DNA from: Liriodendron chinense
Lineage: Eukaryota > Streptophyta > Magnoliopsida > Magnoliales > Magnoliaceae
Length of the DNA: 64,000 bases
Direction: 5' to 3'
Assembly (NCBI GenBank): GCA_003013855.2
Contig: ML058384.1
Span: forward strand, 13,030,176-13,094,175
Positions 10,561 to 23,951 of the stretch are shown here, piece by piece. The stretch's first letter is position 1, and the number at the start of each line of letters is the position of its first letter. The position numbers were made by a program, and so were the translations under genes. The notes beneath the pieces are model-generated. The model made no database searches. It saw nothing but the letters and a program-made list of their open reading frames with translations, and was not told the origin of the DNA.

Positions 10561-11608
10561 TCCCTAAGACATGCAAGTAAAAAAATCATTAAAACTGAGT
10601 AATAGAAGTTGAGATCTTGAACTTTAAAAAATATAACAAGTGTTCATATGGAATTCCCGTTGATTGATTGATAAATAGAAGGATCCAAACAAATTTAACC
10701 TAATGTGCATAGTGAATATTCATCTCATAAATTTTCGAGATTATCTTCTTCATAGATCAGCTAAATTAGGGATCTAAGATATACAAATTAACAACAAGCC
10801 TATGACAGGAATTTGCCTTGCCATCCTTCTGACGCCTTTCACAATACTTTCCATTTTCAGCTTTGGTTACAGGTAGACCATCCCTCGGTTGGTAATAGGT
10901 AGCCCTTTTTAGAATTTCCACCATATTTTCAATCATTCCTATATTTTCATCCTTCATTTCCTTTCCTTTATGTACACATTAGATAGGATTTTTAGAAATC
11001 CATATCTTTCGTTATTTTCCCATAGATAAAGATGGACAAAGTACCCAGGCTTGGTTCCTCAAGGCCTTAAATCTAAACCTAACTAATCCACAAATTTACA
11101 TAATCCTTTCAAAACATGGGAATCGTGTAGAGTGAACTAGGTGTAAAAGTGTTCAGATTTTCTATTAATCATAAAAATATGGAAATTCTCATATAAAACT
11201 ATTATCTTAGAGATTGTTCAAGATATTCAACATCACTCACTTTGTATCCCTTTTTCTTGTGCTTACACCATCCCTAATGCATAGAAACAAAGTTTTCTAA
11301 AGGAGTTTTGAATTTTCAGAAAATTAGAAAAATTTTCTTTATATATTGCTCGAAATGTTACAAAACATTAGATTCATCCTAGTGATTCCACACCCCCAAC
11401 CAAATCTTGCATTGTCCTCAATGTAAATGATATGCAATGAGCAAAACATGAGAGCGATGATAAAATTAAAGGGAGTGAGGAATGATAGTACCTGAGAGAG
11501 TAAAAAGTTGAAATTTTACCTCCTTCTAACAAACCTATTGAAAAATAAAAAATAAAAAGTATGAAATCCTAATCCTAAACTATTCTATACCTCCATCAGA
11601 CTAGGAGA
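10561..11608 (-). other. non-coding 3' region of element A
   Basis: Follows the pol stop. Minus strand contains the phrase ATTGAGGACAATG then TTTGGTTGGGGG near 11385-11435, conserved after pol in B, C and D. No frame of note. The true polypurine tract and 3' LTR are missing. Confidence 0.7.
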
Positions 11609-12960
11609 TCAAATATCTCGATAAACATGATCGGTCAGAGGTATGGACATACCTTCTGAGGAAAAGTTCTCAAAGAATAGCTTTAAACGCTGACCATTTG
11701 CTTTAAAGATGTTGTCATTCCTTGGATTCAACAACTCGAAAGTCTCATATGGATAAACAATTTTCACAATAAAGGGACCAGTCCATCGAGACCTTAATTT
11801 TTTCGAAAATAAATGTAACCGAGAATTATACATAAAGACCTTTTGATTAATCATGAAATTCTTACGAAGGATGTTCTTGTCATGGAGTACCTTCGTCTTG
11901 TCCTTGTAAATTCTCGCATTCTCGTAAGCCTCATTCCAGAGTTTTGCAAGTTCATTCAATTGAAGTTTGCGTAACAAACTTGCTTTGTCAGAATCAAAAT
12001 TTATTTTCTTTATCGCTCAATATGCCCAATGTTCCAACTCTACAGGCAAGTGACAAGCTTTCCCATAAACAAGTCTATAGGGAGACATTCCAATGAGGGT
12101 CTTAAAAGCTATATGATAAGCCCAGACTACATCGGTAAGTCGAAGCGACCAATCTTTGCAATCGGGGTTCATTATTTTCTCCAAAATATGTTTAATTTCC
12201 CTATTAGATATCTCAGCTTGTCCACTTGTTTATGGGTGATAGGGGGTGCTCACTTTATGATTTACGCCATATTTCTTCGTTAAAGCTTCAAATGGGCGAT
12301 TACAAAAGTGAGACCCTCCATCACTTATAATGACTTAAGGGGTTCCAAATCGAAAAATGATGTTTTCTTCTAAGAATCTAATGACTGTTTTATGGTCATT
12401 GTTCCGGCATGGAATCGCCTCGACCCATTTTGAAATATAATCGACGGTAAGCAAAATATATAAATTTCCAAAAGAAGATGGGAATGGACCCATGAAATCG
12501 ATGCCCTAACAATAAAAAATTTTAATTGGTAAGATAGGATTGAGTGATATCATATTTCTATGAGATATTCCTCCCAAATTCTGACAAGGCTCGCACGTTT
12601 TGCAAAACTTATGAGTATCCTTGAACATGGTGGGCCAATAAAACTCACATTGTAGAATTTTGGTTGTGGTCTTCTTAGCCGAAAAGTGGCCACCACAAGC
12701 TTGTGAATGACAAAAGGAGATGATATAGTGTTGCTCATCATCCGGCACACATCTCCTTATAATATGATCAGGATAATACTTGAATAAGTACATGTCGTCT
12801 CACAAGAATTTTCTCACCTCGTTGAAAAACTTATCCTTATCTTACTTGTTCCAGTGTGTTGGAATTGTACTTGTAGTAAGATAGCAATGTTCGCATACCA
12901 TGGCAATTGGGAGACTTTAAAAAGTTGTTCATCAAGGCACATGTCATTGATCGCGGTCGT
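11609..12960 (-). pseudogene. element A integrase
   Basis: Integrase would insert the DNA copy into the host chromosome. The N-terminal zinc-binding part is readable at 12793-12506 (His pair around FCHSQACGGHF, then CKTCEPC). The DDE core (12500-11980) is broken by stops. The C-terminal part is open at 11977-11609 and contains the RWTGPF word of the GPY/F-type module and the family's closing phrase SIPLTD. Stop just before 11609. Confidence 0.75.
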
Positions 12961-14338
12961 CTTAGGGGAATCGGTGAGAACAAGTCTAGAGAGATGGCCA
13001 GCCACTATGTTTTCTACTCCTTTCTTATCACGTATTTTTATGTCGAATTCTTGGAGTAGGAGGATCCATCTTAACAAACGCGGCTTAACATTCTTCTTAG
13101 TAAGAAGGTACTTAAGCACGGCATGGTCAGTGAATATGATAATCTTACATAATAAATAATGTATGGCTTCTTCTCTTTTCTCTTAGCTAATATTGCCCCA
13201 ATAGCGTAGTCACTTGCATCACACATAATTTTAAAAGGAAGGCTCCTAATCAGGTGGTTGCATTATGGGAGCACATGTCAACATACCTTTAAGTTTGTCA
13301 AAGGTATTTTGACAATCCTTATTCTACTCGAATGAGTTTTCCTTTTGAAAGAGATTACATAAAGGACGAGAGAGTGAACTAAAGTCTTTTATGAACCGTC
13401 TATAAAATCCGGCGTGTCCTAAAAGGGACTGCACATCTCGTACACTTTTGGGTGGTGGAAGGGTAGAGATAAGATCAATTTTAGCCTTGTCCACCTCAAT
13501 TCCTTTTTGTGAGAGGATGTGACTAAGGACTATTCCCTTTTGAACCATTAAATGACATTTCTCCCAATTCAACACAAGGTTCTTTTCTTCACATCTTTTT
13601 AAAACAGTTTTTAAGTGCATAAGGCACTCATCAAAATTACAACCAAATACTGAGAAATCATCCATGAAAACTTCAAGAATCATCTCCATCATATCAGAAA
13701 AAATACTCAACATACAACACTGAAAATTGGTAGGGGCATTGCATAGTCCAAACGGCATCCTTCGATAGGCAAAAGTGCGGAATAGACATATGAATGTTGT
13801 CTTCTCTTGGTCCTCTAGGGTGATCTCTATTTGATTTTATCCTGAATATCCTATCAATGAAGCAAAAATGGGAATGACCCGCCAACATTTCTAAAATTTG
13901 ATCAACAAACGGTAAGGGGAAATGGTCTTTCCTTGTGACTGTGTTTAGCTTCCTGTAGTCAATGCACATTCTCTAACCGGTAGTGACTCTGGTTGGTACG
14001 AGTTCATTTTTGGCATTAACTACGATGGTTATTCCGGATTTCTTGGGTACCACTTGAATTGGACTCACCCATTGGCTATCGGATATTGGGTAGATAATAC
14101 CCACATCCAATAGTTTCAACACCTCGGCCTTAACCACCTCTTTCATGTTTGGATTGAGGCGTCTTTGTGGTTGCCTAGATGTCTTCGCATTTTCCTCAAG
14201 GTGTATGCAATGAGTACAAATCAGGGGGTCTAAGCCTTTGAGATCCACAATTGACCATCCAATGACGCTCTTATGCTCTATTAGAGTGGCTATCAGCCTA
14301 CTATCTTGTTTCTCATCCAAGTGGGAAGAGATCACCAC
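12960..14338 (-). pseudogene. element A reverse transcriptase and RNase H
   Basis: RT segments are read at 14338-13973, 13969-13694 and 13758-13324, so at least two frameshifts or stops separate them. Conserved RT words MCIDYRKLN and MPFGLCNAP are present; the catalytic FMDD lies near 13668-13657 and is intact. The frame stops at 13324 before RNase H. RNase H lacks about 110 bp near 13150 relative to D and C (between its middle and the downstream LKYLL region), removing catalytic positions. Confidence 0.75.
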
Positions 14339-14353
14339 TGGATATGTCTCATC

Positions 14354-15301
14354 TCAACCTAAGTATACATATTTCAAATTAGTGGGTAATGGTTTTAGGT
14401 TGAGCTTCAATGCTTTGATATTGGATGGAAGAGGCTTATTCTCGCTTAAGGGCAAAGGCTCAAATGGTGCCTTCCATCTTTTATTATCAAGTACTGGCAT
14501 AGCATCCAAAATGACATCCATCTCTCGTATCATGTCATCATCAATCTCATGAGAGTAGGCCAAATATACCTCCAAAGGATCGAAATAGAATGTCAAGAGG
14601 GGTGTATCCTCCACGAACGATTCAATTAGATTTATTTCGTGGACCTCGTCATCAACTTCCTGTGGTTGTTTGCATAAATAAAAAATATTTAGCTCGAGTG
14701 TCATATTTCCAAAGGACATTTGTACAAGCCCATTTCTACAATTGATAATCACATTTGAAGTAGCTAGAAAAGGGCGGCCAAGTATGACGGGAATTTGAGC
14801 ACCGGTACCTATCAAGGGATGTGTATCCAAGACAATAAAATCCACTGGATAGTAGAATTTATTGACTTGGACCAATACATCCTCAATCATTGCCCTCGAT
14901 ATACGAATAGATCTATCATCAAGTTGGAGTGTGATTTTGGTGGGTTTCAATTCACCTAACCCTAGTTGTTCACAGACCAAGTATCGGATGAGATTAACAC
15001 TTGCCCCTAAATCGAGTAAGGCTTGTTTGATCCGGTAGTCACCTATGATGCATGAGATGGTAGGACTACCCAGATCCTTGTATTTTTGGGGCACCTCTTG
15101 TTTGATAATGACACTCAAATTCTCAGTCAAAAGTACTTTATTGTGAACATTGTGTTTCCTTTTGACTGTACATAATTCCTTCAGAAATTTGACATAAGAT
15201 GGTATTTGTTTTATAGCATCCAACAATGGAATGTTGATCTTCACTTGCTTAAAAACCTCTAAGATTTCTAAATTTTTATCTAAAGGTTTGGGTGAAATCA
15301 A
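14354..15301 (-). pseudogene. element A protease region
   Basis: Aspartic protease that would cut the polyprotein. The active-site motif LLDLGAS is intact, with Asp at about 15013-15011, followed by the family's ILGRPFLATSN. The frame is open for 315 residues; the polyprotein is interrupted at both ends by stops (upstream TAG near 15341). Confidence 0.8.
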
Positions 15302-15340
15302 CCTTTGGAGAAACGGGGCAACTGGCTTGTATTGCCTTTC

Positions 15341-16787
15341 CTATTCTTTCTCATGTGGAGTGTTGTTAGGGCTGTCATCCTTTTTAGAAATTTTTGGATC
15401 ATTAGGCTTTGGAGGCTTCACCGGATTAGATTTATCAATTATTTTACCACTACTCAAGGTGGTGATAGCTTGAACATGCTCCGGATGTTGGGAGGACGAG
15501 ATTGGGTCTTGTATCTCAAATTGAGTTCTTGGGTTCGGGAGAGGTTGGGTAAGAAGTGTGCCTTTCTCCCTAACACTTAGATGAGATTCAACTCTAGCCA
15601 TTGTGGTTTTCAAGTCACGGATGGCTTGAGATGACTTTTGGTTGAATTTCAGTTGTTCTTGTATGAACCCATCAATTTTCAGAGAATTAGTCTTGTTATA
15701 TTCAGCTTGAACCAACACGAATGCACCCAACATCTCCTCTAGCGTAGCTTTTGGTGTGATTACTAGGGATGTACCTAGTAAAGGTTGAGCTTGAGGGGTG
15801 TTATTTGCATTCACAGTTGGTCTATTCCTCCAACTGAAATTTGGATGGTTTTTCCAACTAGAGTTATACGTGTTTGAGTTTGGAGCACTAAATGGTCGTT
15901 AATAATTGTTTATGGCATTTGCTTGTTCTTGTAAAATTTCTTAAAATGTAGGAATTGTGGGACAATCCTGTGTTGCATGTTGATTTTTGGCACAAATTCC
16001 ACAAACAATTTCAACGTCCTTTGAGTTAATTGCCTCACCTTTCTTTAATTCCATGGCCTCAACTTTTCTTGTAAAGCTAGCCACATGTGCACTTATGTTA
16101 TCTTTTTCTGAGAGGACATAAATTCCTCATTTTTTCTTTTGTTGGCTTGTTTTGGGATTTGTTGGTTTAGATGTATCCCAAGATTGTGCATTCTCGGCCA
16201 AGACATCAAAGTAATCCCATGCTTCCTCAGCCTCCTTATTTATGAATTCTCCATTACACATCATCTCTATGAATTGGCACATGGACGAAGACAGTCCTTC
16301 ATAGAAAAAGCTTATTACCTGCCAACTTTTGTAGCCATGATTGTTTTGTGACTAGAGAATAACTTTTTTATGAACTCCCTAGTCATCTCAGTCCATGTAC
16401 CAATTGATCTTGGCCTTAATGCATGAAGTCAAGCCTTAACTTTCTCTTTAAGGGAAAAAGATAATAATTTAAGTCTCACTACATCATTAGTTACATTTGC
16501 AAAGTGCATCATGGCTATCACCTCGTCAAATTTCTTGAGATGTTGATAGGCACTTTCACTATCTAATTCATGGAATTTGGGAAGGAGTTGGATTACTCTC
16601 GGTTTAAGATCTATGTTCCCTGCATATGTGGAAAAGTTATGCATGAGGGAGTGCTCGCTCTTGCAGGTTGCAAGTAATCACATAGAGTTCTAGGTCGGGG
16701 AACATTCTCAACTTCATTTTCTCCCGTTTCGGTTTGGTTTTGGTTCAGATTTTGATTGACCATAGGGTTGGGTTGATTTCCAGCCAT
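15341..16787 (-). pseudogene. element A gag
   Basis: Structural protein of the virus-like particle. Start ATG at 16787, beginning MAGNQPNP. Conserved words LLPKFH and KEKVKA are visible; TGA at 16431-16429 replaces a Trp. A CX2CX4HX4C zinc knuckle, for nucleic-acid binding, lies near 16005-15962. The C-terminal part is open at 15814-15341. Other stops lie between these pieces. Confidence 0.75.
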
Positions 16788-17084
16788 AGTTTCAGAAAAA
16801 AAATTGAAATTCTAAATGTTTCTTAGCACATGGCTCTTTATCAATTCCTTCAACAATTCCTCCTTTACTAATGAGTCGATTATTAGAATCCCGAACCCAA
16901 TGTGGTATGCAAATCTCAGAAAAATAAAAGAAAAAAGGGTTAGAAAAACTTGATTTGAAGTGACTACTTCGACTTCTATAATTCCTGTAAAAATAAAATA
17001 AAGTAAACAAACTAAGTCAGTAAAGGACTTCTAAAAATCTTAAATAGAAACTATTTTCAAAAAATTTGTGAAAAACCGTCAAAG

Positions 17085-17102
17085 TCCCCGGCAATGGCGC
17101 CA
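17085..17102 (-). promoter_or_regulatory. primer-binding site of element A (tRNA-Asp)
   Basis: Matches the plant tRNA-Asp 3' end in 17 of 18 bases (one C to T change), six bases inside the 5' LTR edge. Same arrangement in C and D. Confidence 0.85.
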
Positions 17103-17108
17103 AAAACT

Positions 17109-18686
17109 TGTTCGCTTCCCCAAGTGTAAGGTTGCGATGTAGTAATAATCTCGGTAAGACCGAGGTCGATCCATAAGGACTTATATAGGAATTCACAAAA
17201 TACTTCCAATGGTCTCTAATTAAGATCTAACTAAACAGATTTTTAGAATTAAATGTAGAGAGAAATCTTAAACTAAAGGTGAATGTAATCAATATAAAAG
17301 AAGCACTAGGGGTTCAAGGATCCACTTGTTGCAATCCTTGATGCTTAATTTGTTGTGGTTTCCCAATTACACAACTAGAATCGAAATCAAATTCTATCTA
17401 GCTGGATGATAGAGCGGTTATAACAAACAATCTGTCCTATGTGTGATTCATATACATGATTTCCTCAATTCAAGTTAGGACTTGAGCATGCTCAATTGCA
17501 TAGGTCAATCTTAGTTTCAATAGGTTAAGATCACAACCATAATACTCATTAAACTCTGTCACAAAGCATAACTATATCATGATTTGAACTTCATTCAAAT
17601 CACATAAACAATTACCCATAATTCAGAAATTCCAGAAAAGTGGAACTTCGGTATGAAGTTCCCACATAAGAATCCAAGTCTAAAGCGTCTTTAATTCGAT
17701 TCCTCAGAGCGTACAGGTCTAGACCCATTCAAAACAATTAAGAACTAAAGTAATTCCTCCAAACATCCATGCGCCATCATAAGATTAAGAAAGAGTACTT
17801 AGAACTTCATTCAAACTTCAAAAACCATTGTTCTTCAATAAAAATCCAACTTGAAACCAATATAAACGAATTAAAACATCTTAGATTCACTACAAGCTTC
17901 ACCTCTTAGCCTTAGCTAAAAGGTTTAGCCGATCATGATCCAAGGAAACATGAAATCAACTAAGGAAAGCATAAAAAACTAAAAGAAACAAACTAGAAGG
18001 AGTTGTAGAACTCCAAATCCGTCTTTCGCCACCTCCCACCATAGTAGATCACTTATAGGATAGATTAGGAAGGATGTAGAGGTCCCCTTTTATAGCACAA
18101 ATTCGTCTTTCACTTGGAATCTTCTAGAATTGCGTAACTACTTACGCAGCTTACGCAGATAGGTCCGATTGATCGAAGATACCTCCGATTGATCGGACTA
18201 TAAACTCCGATTGATCGAAAGTCAGTCGATTGATCTTAAAAGAGTCTAGAGAGTTGTTATTTTCTGTCACTTATTCCGATTGATCAAACACCTCTTTCCG
18301 ATTGATTAGAGGTGTTCCGATTGATTGGAAACATGTCCAGAGAAATCTGGTATTTCTGGTATGTTCGATTGATGGTCCGATCGATCGGACATCCATCGAA
18401 AACTCCTCCGATTGATCGGACACTTATTGGCGATCCATCAGAACTACTAATTTCTTCATTTTCTTTGTTTTCTCTTCGGATCTTCTTTGCTTGATTTCTT
18501 CATCTCATTCTTCCTTTCCTTGACTCTTCAATATCCCTTTGAAGTGTCCTTTAATGCCCAAATTATGAGGCTTCTCTCTTATTCCTATAATCACAAAACC
18601 ATGCATTAGATAAGACTTTAAATGTATAAATCCTGCATAGTTAGTGATGAAATAGTGTTAGAATATACACATTTAAGAGCTCAACA
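17109..18686 (-). mobile_element. 5' LTR of element A
   Basis: On the minus strand starts TGTTGAGCTC at 18686 and ends GCGAACA at 17109 (1,578 bp). TATAAAAG at 18094-18087. Upstream of it is a cluster of CCGATTGATCGG motifs (about 18155-18430). The conserved stem-loop is at 17902-17923. Confidence 0.85.
18155..18430. repeat. CCGATTGATCGG dyad cluster in the A LTR
   Basis: About nine copies of (T)CCGATTGATCGGA or close variants, spaced irregularly; 18375-18390 is the perfect palindrome GTCCGATCGATCGGAC. It occupies the U3 position where other LTRs carry GACCGGTC clusters. Confidence 0.85.
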
Positions 18687-18699
18687 CTCTCCACCCTAC

Positions 18700-20110
18700 T
18701 CCAACTACAAACGCTAAACATGAAAGAGTAGGAGAGAATGAAGTGCACAATGCTCCTCCAATGAGATCTTTACGTGACTACTTACAATATGCTCGTACGA
18801 CTACACCTTCATGCATGATTCTCCCAACCACAGTGGGAAACATTGATATAAAGCCGAGAGTAATTCAACTCTTACCCAAGTTCCATGGGCTAGACTCAGA
18901 GAGCCCATACTTACAGTTAAAAGAATTCGAAGAAGTTGTGGCTACCTTGCAATATGTTAATGTATTAGAAGATGCCATCAAACTTAAAAATTTTCCCTTT
19001 TCATTAAAAGAAAAAGCCAAGGGTTGGCTACATTTTCTTAGACTGCATTCAATAGGGACATGGAATGGGATGACCCGGGAGTTCTTGAAAAATTTCTTCC
19101 CGGCTTATAAAACAAATACTCTTCGAAGAGCTATAATGAACTTTTCGGTTAAAGAGAATGAGTCATTCTTTCAAAGTTAGGAAAGATTTAAAGACCTCCT
19201 ACTTACTTGCCCACATCATGACTATGAAAGTTGGCGAATTATAAATTTTTTCAATGATGGATTAAGTTCCAACATGCGCCAATTCGTAGTGATGATGTGT
19301 AATGGTGAGTTCATGAGTAAAAATCCAGATGAAGCTTGAAGTCACTTGGACATGTTGACTAAGAATGCCCAATCTTGGGATACTTCGGACAAATCTAGTA
19401 ACCTCAAGCCTCCTTAACAAAAGGATAAAGAAGGCATCTACATCTTTAAAGAGGAAGATGATGTTAATGCAAGGCTAGCCAACCTCACAAGAAAAGTCGA
19501 GGCCATGGAACTTAGCAAGAGTGGAGTTTCAAAGCCCACTGAAGCTATTGAGAACGTATGTAGAATTTTTGCCGCTAATGTAAACTCTACGCAAGATTGT
19601 CCTACAATTCCTGCGTTTCAAGAGGTGTTACAATAGCAAGCGAATGCCGCCTATGGTTATCAATGGCACGTATAACTCTACTTAGAAGAACCATCCTAAT
19701 TTCAGTTGGTGGAATAACCCCACGGGCAATCCTACCAACCCTCAAGGAGGGCCACCCATGCAAAACATGGCCCCACCCCAATTCTCAATGGAGGATACCT
19801 TAAAGGCATTTATGCAAGGGAAAATGCAAATCAATCAATCAAATCAGCAAATGTTCCAAGAGCTTAAGATCTTGGTTGATGAAATTAAGGGACGCTTGAA
19901 TGCTAGGGAAGGGACCTTTCCGGCCCAACCTCGGCCTAATCTTAAACAAGCACATGAAATAAGCATCCCTAATGTGGAGCAAGAAAACTCCATCGCCACT
20001 CTTAGAAGTGGTAAACAAATTGACAAATTTATTCCAGTGAAGGCCGACAAGCCTAATGATCTGGTAAATTCTAAGAATGAGGATGGATCTAACTCAACCC
20101 CACAAGAAAC
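18700..20110 (+). pseudogene. element B gag
   Basis: Readable from about 18743 (words LLPKFHGLDSES and KEKAKGWLH) to a stop at 19180 that replaces a residue in the FQ-ERF region, then again from 19758. The zinc knuckle region (about 19558-19600) has lost its second Cys and its His, so it could not bind zinc normally. Several further stops. Confidence 0.7.
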
Positions 20111-21149
20111 GAAACCCGTTTACAAGCTCATAGCACCATTCCCTTCGAGATTGGTTGCTCCAGAATCTCTCCTAAATTCTCATAATATTTTAGAGATTTT
20201 TCGACAAGTCAAGATCAACATTCCATTGCTTGACACCATTAAACAAATTCCTTCATATGCCAAGTTTCTAAAGGACTTATGCATAACCAAACATAAATAC
20301 AATGTGCAATAAAAGGCCTTTTTGAATGAGCAAGTGAGTGTCATTCTTACCCAAAAGATCCCCTTAAAATTTAAGGATCCCAGTAGTCCCACAATCTCAT
20401 GTATCATTTGTAACTACCGGATTGAGCATGCATTGCTAGACTTAGGGGCAAGCGTAAATTTGATCTCGTACTCGGTATACTAGCAATTGGGTCTTGGTGA
20501 ATTAAAACCCACCAAAACCACGTTACAACTCGCTGATAGATCCATCCATGTACCGAGAGGGATAGTTGAGGATGTATTGGTCCAAGTTGACAAATTCTAC
20601 TACTCGATGGATTTCATCGTCTTGGACACGCAACCGGTTTTGGATGCTAGCACTCAAATACCAGTAATTCTAGGCCGCCCATTCCTTGCTACATCAAATG
20701 CAATCATAAATTGCCAGAACGGGGTGATGCAATTGTCTTTTGGAAACATGACATTGGAAGTGAATGTGTTCCACTTGGGCAAAAGGCATAGGGATGACGA
20801 TGATGAAATCTTCGAGGCAAACATGCTCGAATCCCTTGAAGAAGAGGAGCTCCTCCAACTTGAGCCACTAGAGAATTTGGAGACATGATTGTCACATTTT
20901 GAAGATTCCAAAGATCCTATTAATAGTGAAATTGTGAAAGCATTGAGTAGTGAGAAACCGGTAATTGATACTAGCCAGTGGAGGCCTCATTTTGAAAAAT
21001 TACTACCAACCACATCAAAGCCTCTACCATCTAATATCAATCCGCCGAAGCTTGAGCTTAAACCTTTGTCATCCGATCTTAAATATGTATATTTGGGTCA
21101 AGAGGAAACATTCCCTGCTGTTATTGCCTTTCACCTAGGAAAAGACTAA
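20110..21149 (+). pseudogene. element B protease region
   Basis: Active-site LLDLGAS intact with Asp at 20439-20441; a TAG replaces a Glu codon shortly after (about 20481). ILGRPFLATSN is present. An acidic Glu-rich stretch at 20800-20880 ends at a TGA, after which the frame reopens to 21149. Confidence 0.7.
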
Positions 21150-21249
21150 GAGCTCAAGTTGATTGAGCTACTCAAAGAACATAGAGGGGCCATAGGTTGG
21201 ACAATAGCAGACCTCAAAGGGATAAAATTTTCGATTTGTACTCACCGTG

Positions 21250-22570
21250 CACCTAAAAGAAAATGCAAAAATGACTAGACAACCTCAAAGGAGGCTAAAT
21301 CCAAATATGATGGAGGTTGTCAAGGCCGAGGTGTTAAAGCTATTAGATGTGGGTATCATCTACACCATCTCAGATAGCTAATGAGTGAGTACTACCCAAG
21401 TTGTCCCTAAGAATCCCAGGATTATAATCATAGAAAACACCAACAACGAGCTTATACTCACAAGAGTGACCACCGGTTGGCGTATGTGCATAGATTATCG
21501 GAAGCTAAACACGGTCACTAGGAAGGACCACTTCTTTCTCCCATTCATGGATCAAATTTTGGAGAGGTTAGCGAGTCACTCCTATTATTGCTTCATCGAT
21601 GGCTATTCCGGCTATAACCAAATTAAGATAGCCCCGGAAGATTAAGAGAAGACCACCTTTACATGCTCGTTTGGCACCTTCGCATATCGAAGGATGCCAT
21701 TCGGACTATGTAATGCACCCACCACATTCTAACGATGCATGTTAAGTATTTTCTCAGACATGGTGGGTGAATTTCTCAAGGTATTCATGGATGATTTTTC
21801 TATTTTTGGTTGTACTTTTGATGAGTGCCTTAATCACTTGAAGTTGGTCTTGACAAGGCATGAGGAGAAGAACCTTGTCTTAAACTGGGAGAAGTGTCAT
21901 TTTATGGTACAAAGATGAATAGTTCTTAGACATATCATCTCGTCCAATGCAATAGAGGTAGACTGGGCCAAAATCGATATCATTTCCAATCTACCATCAC
22001 CCAAAAGCATACGCGATGTGGGGTCCTTCCTTGGACACGCAGGTTTTTACAGAAGGTTCATAAAGGATTTCAGCCATAGCTTTAGGCCCTTATGTAACCT
22101 TCTCCAAAAGGATAACCAATTCGAGTGGAGTGTCGAATGTCAATTAGCTTTTTTAAAGTTAAAAGACATGTTGAAAACTGAACCTATCATGCAACCATCG
22201 GATTGGTTCGTTCCTTTTGAGTTGATGTGGGATACGAGCGATTATGTTATTGGGGCGGTGTTAGGACAAAGGAAGGACATGAAGCCCCACTTTATTTACT
22301 ATGCGAGTTGGACCTTGAATCCTGCCCAAGTCAATTACTCGACTACGGAGAAGGAGCTCCTAGCCATTATTTTTTCTTTTGACAAATTTATGGCGTACTT
22401 GATAGGATCTAAAGTCATAATCTACATGGATCATGCGGCACTAAAACACCTTGTTTCTAAAAATGATGTTAAGCCCCGCTTGCTTAGATGGATCCTACTC
22501 CTTCAGGAATTCGACTTAGAAATTAAAGATAAGAAGGGAGTAGAGAACGTGGTGGCTGACCATCTATCAC
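21250..22570 (+). pseudogene. element B reverse transcriptase and RNase H
   Basis: Conserved words MCIDYRKLN (about 21484) and YSGYNQ precede a TAA at 21643-21645 where other copies have Gln before EKTTF. The RT catalytic FMDD is near 21787. RNase H follows in a long open frame from 22018, with TTEKELLAI and MDHAALKHL containing the expected acidic residues. Confidence 0.75.
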
Positions 22571-22599
22571 GCGTAGTCCTACCCAATTCCACTGATGAG

Positions 22600-23951
22600 T
22601 CACCTATTGAGGACTCATTCCCTGATGAACAACTCTTTGTTGCTATGCATCCACCATGGTACGTTGATATAGAAAATTATCTTTCCACAGGTGCGATGCA
22701 GACTCATTGGACTGCGCAGGATAAACAAAAATTTTTAAGGGAAGTGCGCAGGTTTTTCTGGGATGAACCATTACTTTTTAAATATTGCCCAGATCAAATA
22801 ATTAGATGTGTTCCTGATGATGAACAAAATTCTGTCATTTCCTTTTGTCATAATCAAGTGTGTGGTGGTCACTTTTCCGCTAAGAAAACCACAGGCAAAA
22901 AATTGCATTGTGGTTTTTATTGGCCCACTTTATTTAGAGACACCCCCGAGTTTTGCAAAGCATGCGAGCGCTGTCAAAAGCTAAGAGGATTGTCTCGTCA
23001 AAATATGATGCCCCTTAACCCAATTCAACATATCGAAGTCTTTGATTGTTGGGGCATTGATTTCATGGGACCATTCCCGTCATCTTTTGGACATGTCTAC
23101 ATATTGCTTGCCGTAGACTATGTGTCCAAGTGGATAGAGGATATTCCATGTAGAACTAACAATCATCGTACGATTTTAAAGTTCCTCAAAGAAAACATAC
23201 TTTCCAAATTTGGAACGCCTGGAGCCCTCATAAGTGATGGTGGTTCTCACTTTTGTAATAGGCCCTTTGAAGCCTTAATGAAGAAATATGGCATTAGACA
23301 TAAAGTGATCAGTACCCCATACCACCCACGGACAAGTGGGCAAGCTGAACTTTCCAATCGAAAAATCAAACAGATTTAGAGAAAACCGTGAAGCCGGATC
23401 GTAAAGATTGGTCGCTGCAATTAGTCAATGCTCTCTGGGTTCACCGTACCGCTTATAACACCCTAATTGGAATGTTTCCTTATAGACTTGTCTATGGGAA
23501 AGCTTGTCACTTGCCTATGGAACTTGAACACAAATCTTTTTGGGCAATTCGGGCATTGAACTTCGATATTGACAAGGCTAGCTCGCTTCACAAACTCTAA
23601 TTAAATGAGCTTGATGAGATTCAGAATGATGCTTACAAGAACTCAAGGATTTACAAGAGTAGGATGAAAGCCTTTCATGACAAACACATCTTCAGAAAAT
23701 CTTTCCATGAAGGTCAGAAAGTATTCTTGTATAATTCTCGACTTCATTTTTTTCTCAGAAAATTGAGATCTTGATGGATCAGCCCGTATATTGTTAAAGA
23801 AGTTTTTTCCTCATGGGGCTGTTGAGATAGAAAATGCGGCGAATGGTAACTATTTTAAAGTGAACGGACAACGCCTTAAACCATTCGTTGAGAAATTTGA
23901 TTCAGAGGACATATCCATCACTCTGAATGATCCTATGTATCAAGATGTTTG
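22600..23951 (+). pseudogene. element B integrase
   Basis: Best preserved part of B. The zinc-binding module (FCHNQVCGGHF, then CKACERC) and all three DDE-core acidic residues are visible in WGIDFMGPF, ISDGGSHF and QAELSN. A TAG near 23379 ends the long frame; the tail is in pieces, with a TAA at 23598-23600 replacing Gln in the HKL-LNEL phrase. Ends at TGA 23949-23951. Confidence 0.8.

Larger units (their letters stand above)
10561..18686 (-). mobile_element. element A: Athila-like Ty3/gypsy element, 3' LTR lost
   Basis: Reads leftward: 5' LTR 18686-17109, tRNA-Asp primer site 17102-17085, gag from 16787, protease, reverse transcriptase, RNase H, integrase ending at 11609, then 1.05 kb of non-coding sequence cut at 10561 by chromovirus LTR remnants. 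No envelope-like frame follows pol. It appears to be inserted in the gag start of element B, whose sequence resumes at 18687. Stops, frameshifts and an RNase H deletion make it inactive. Confidence 0.85.
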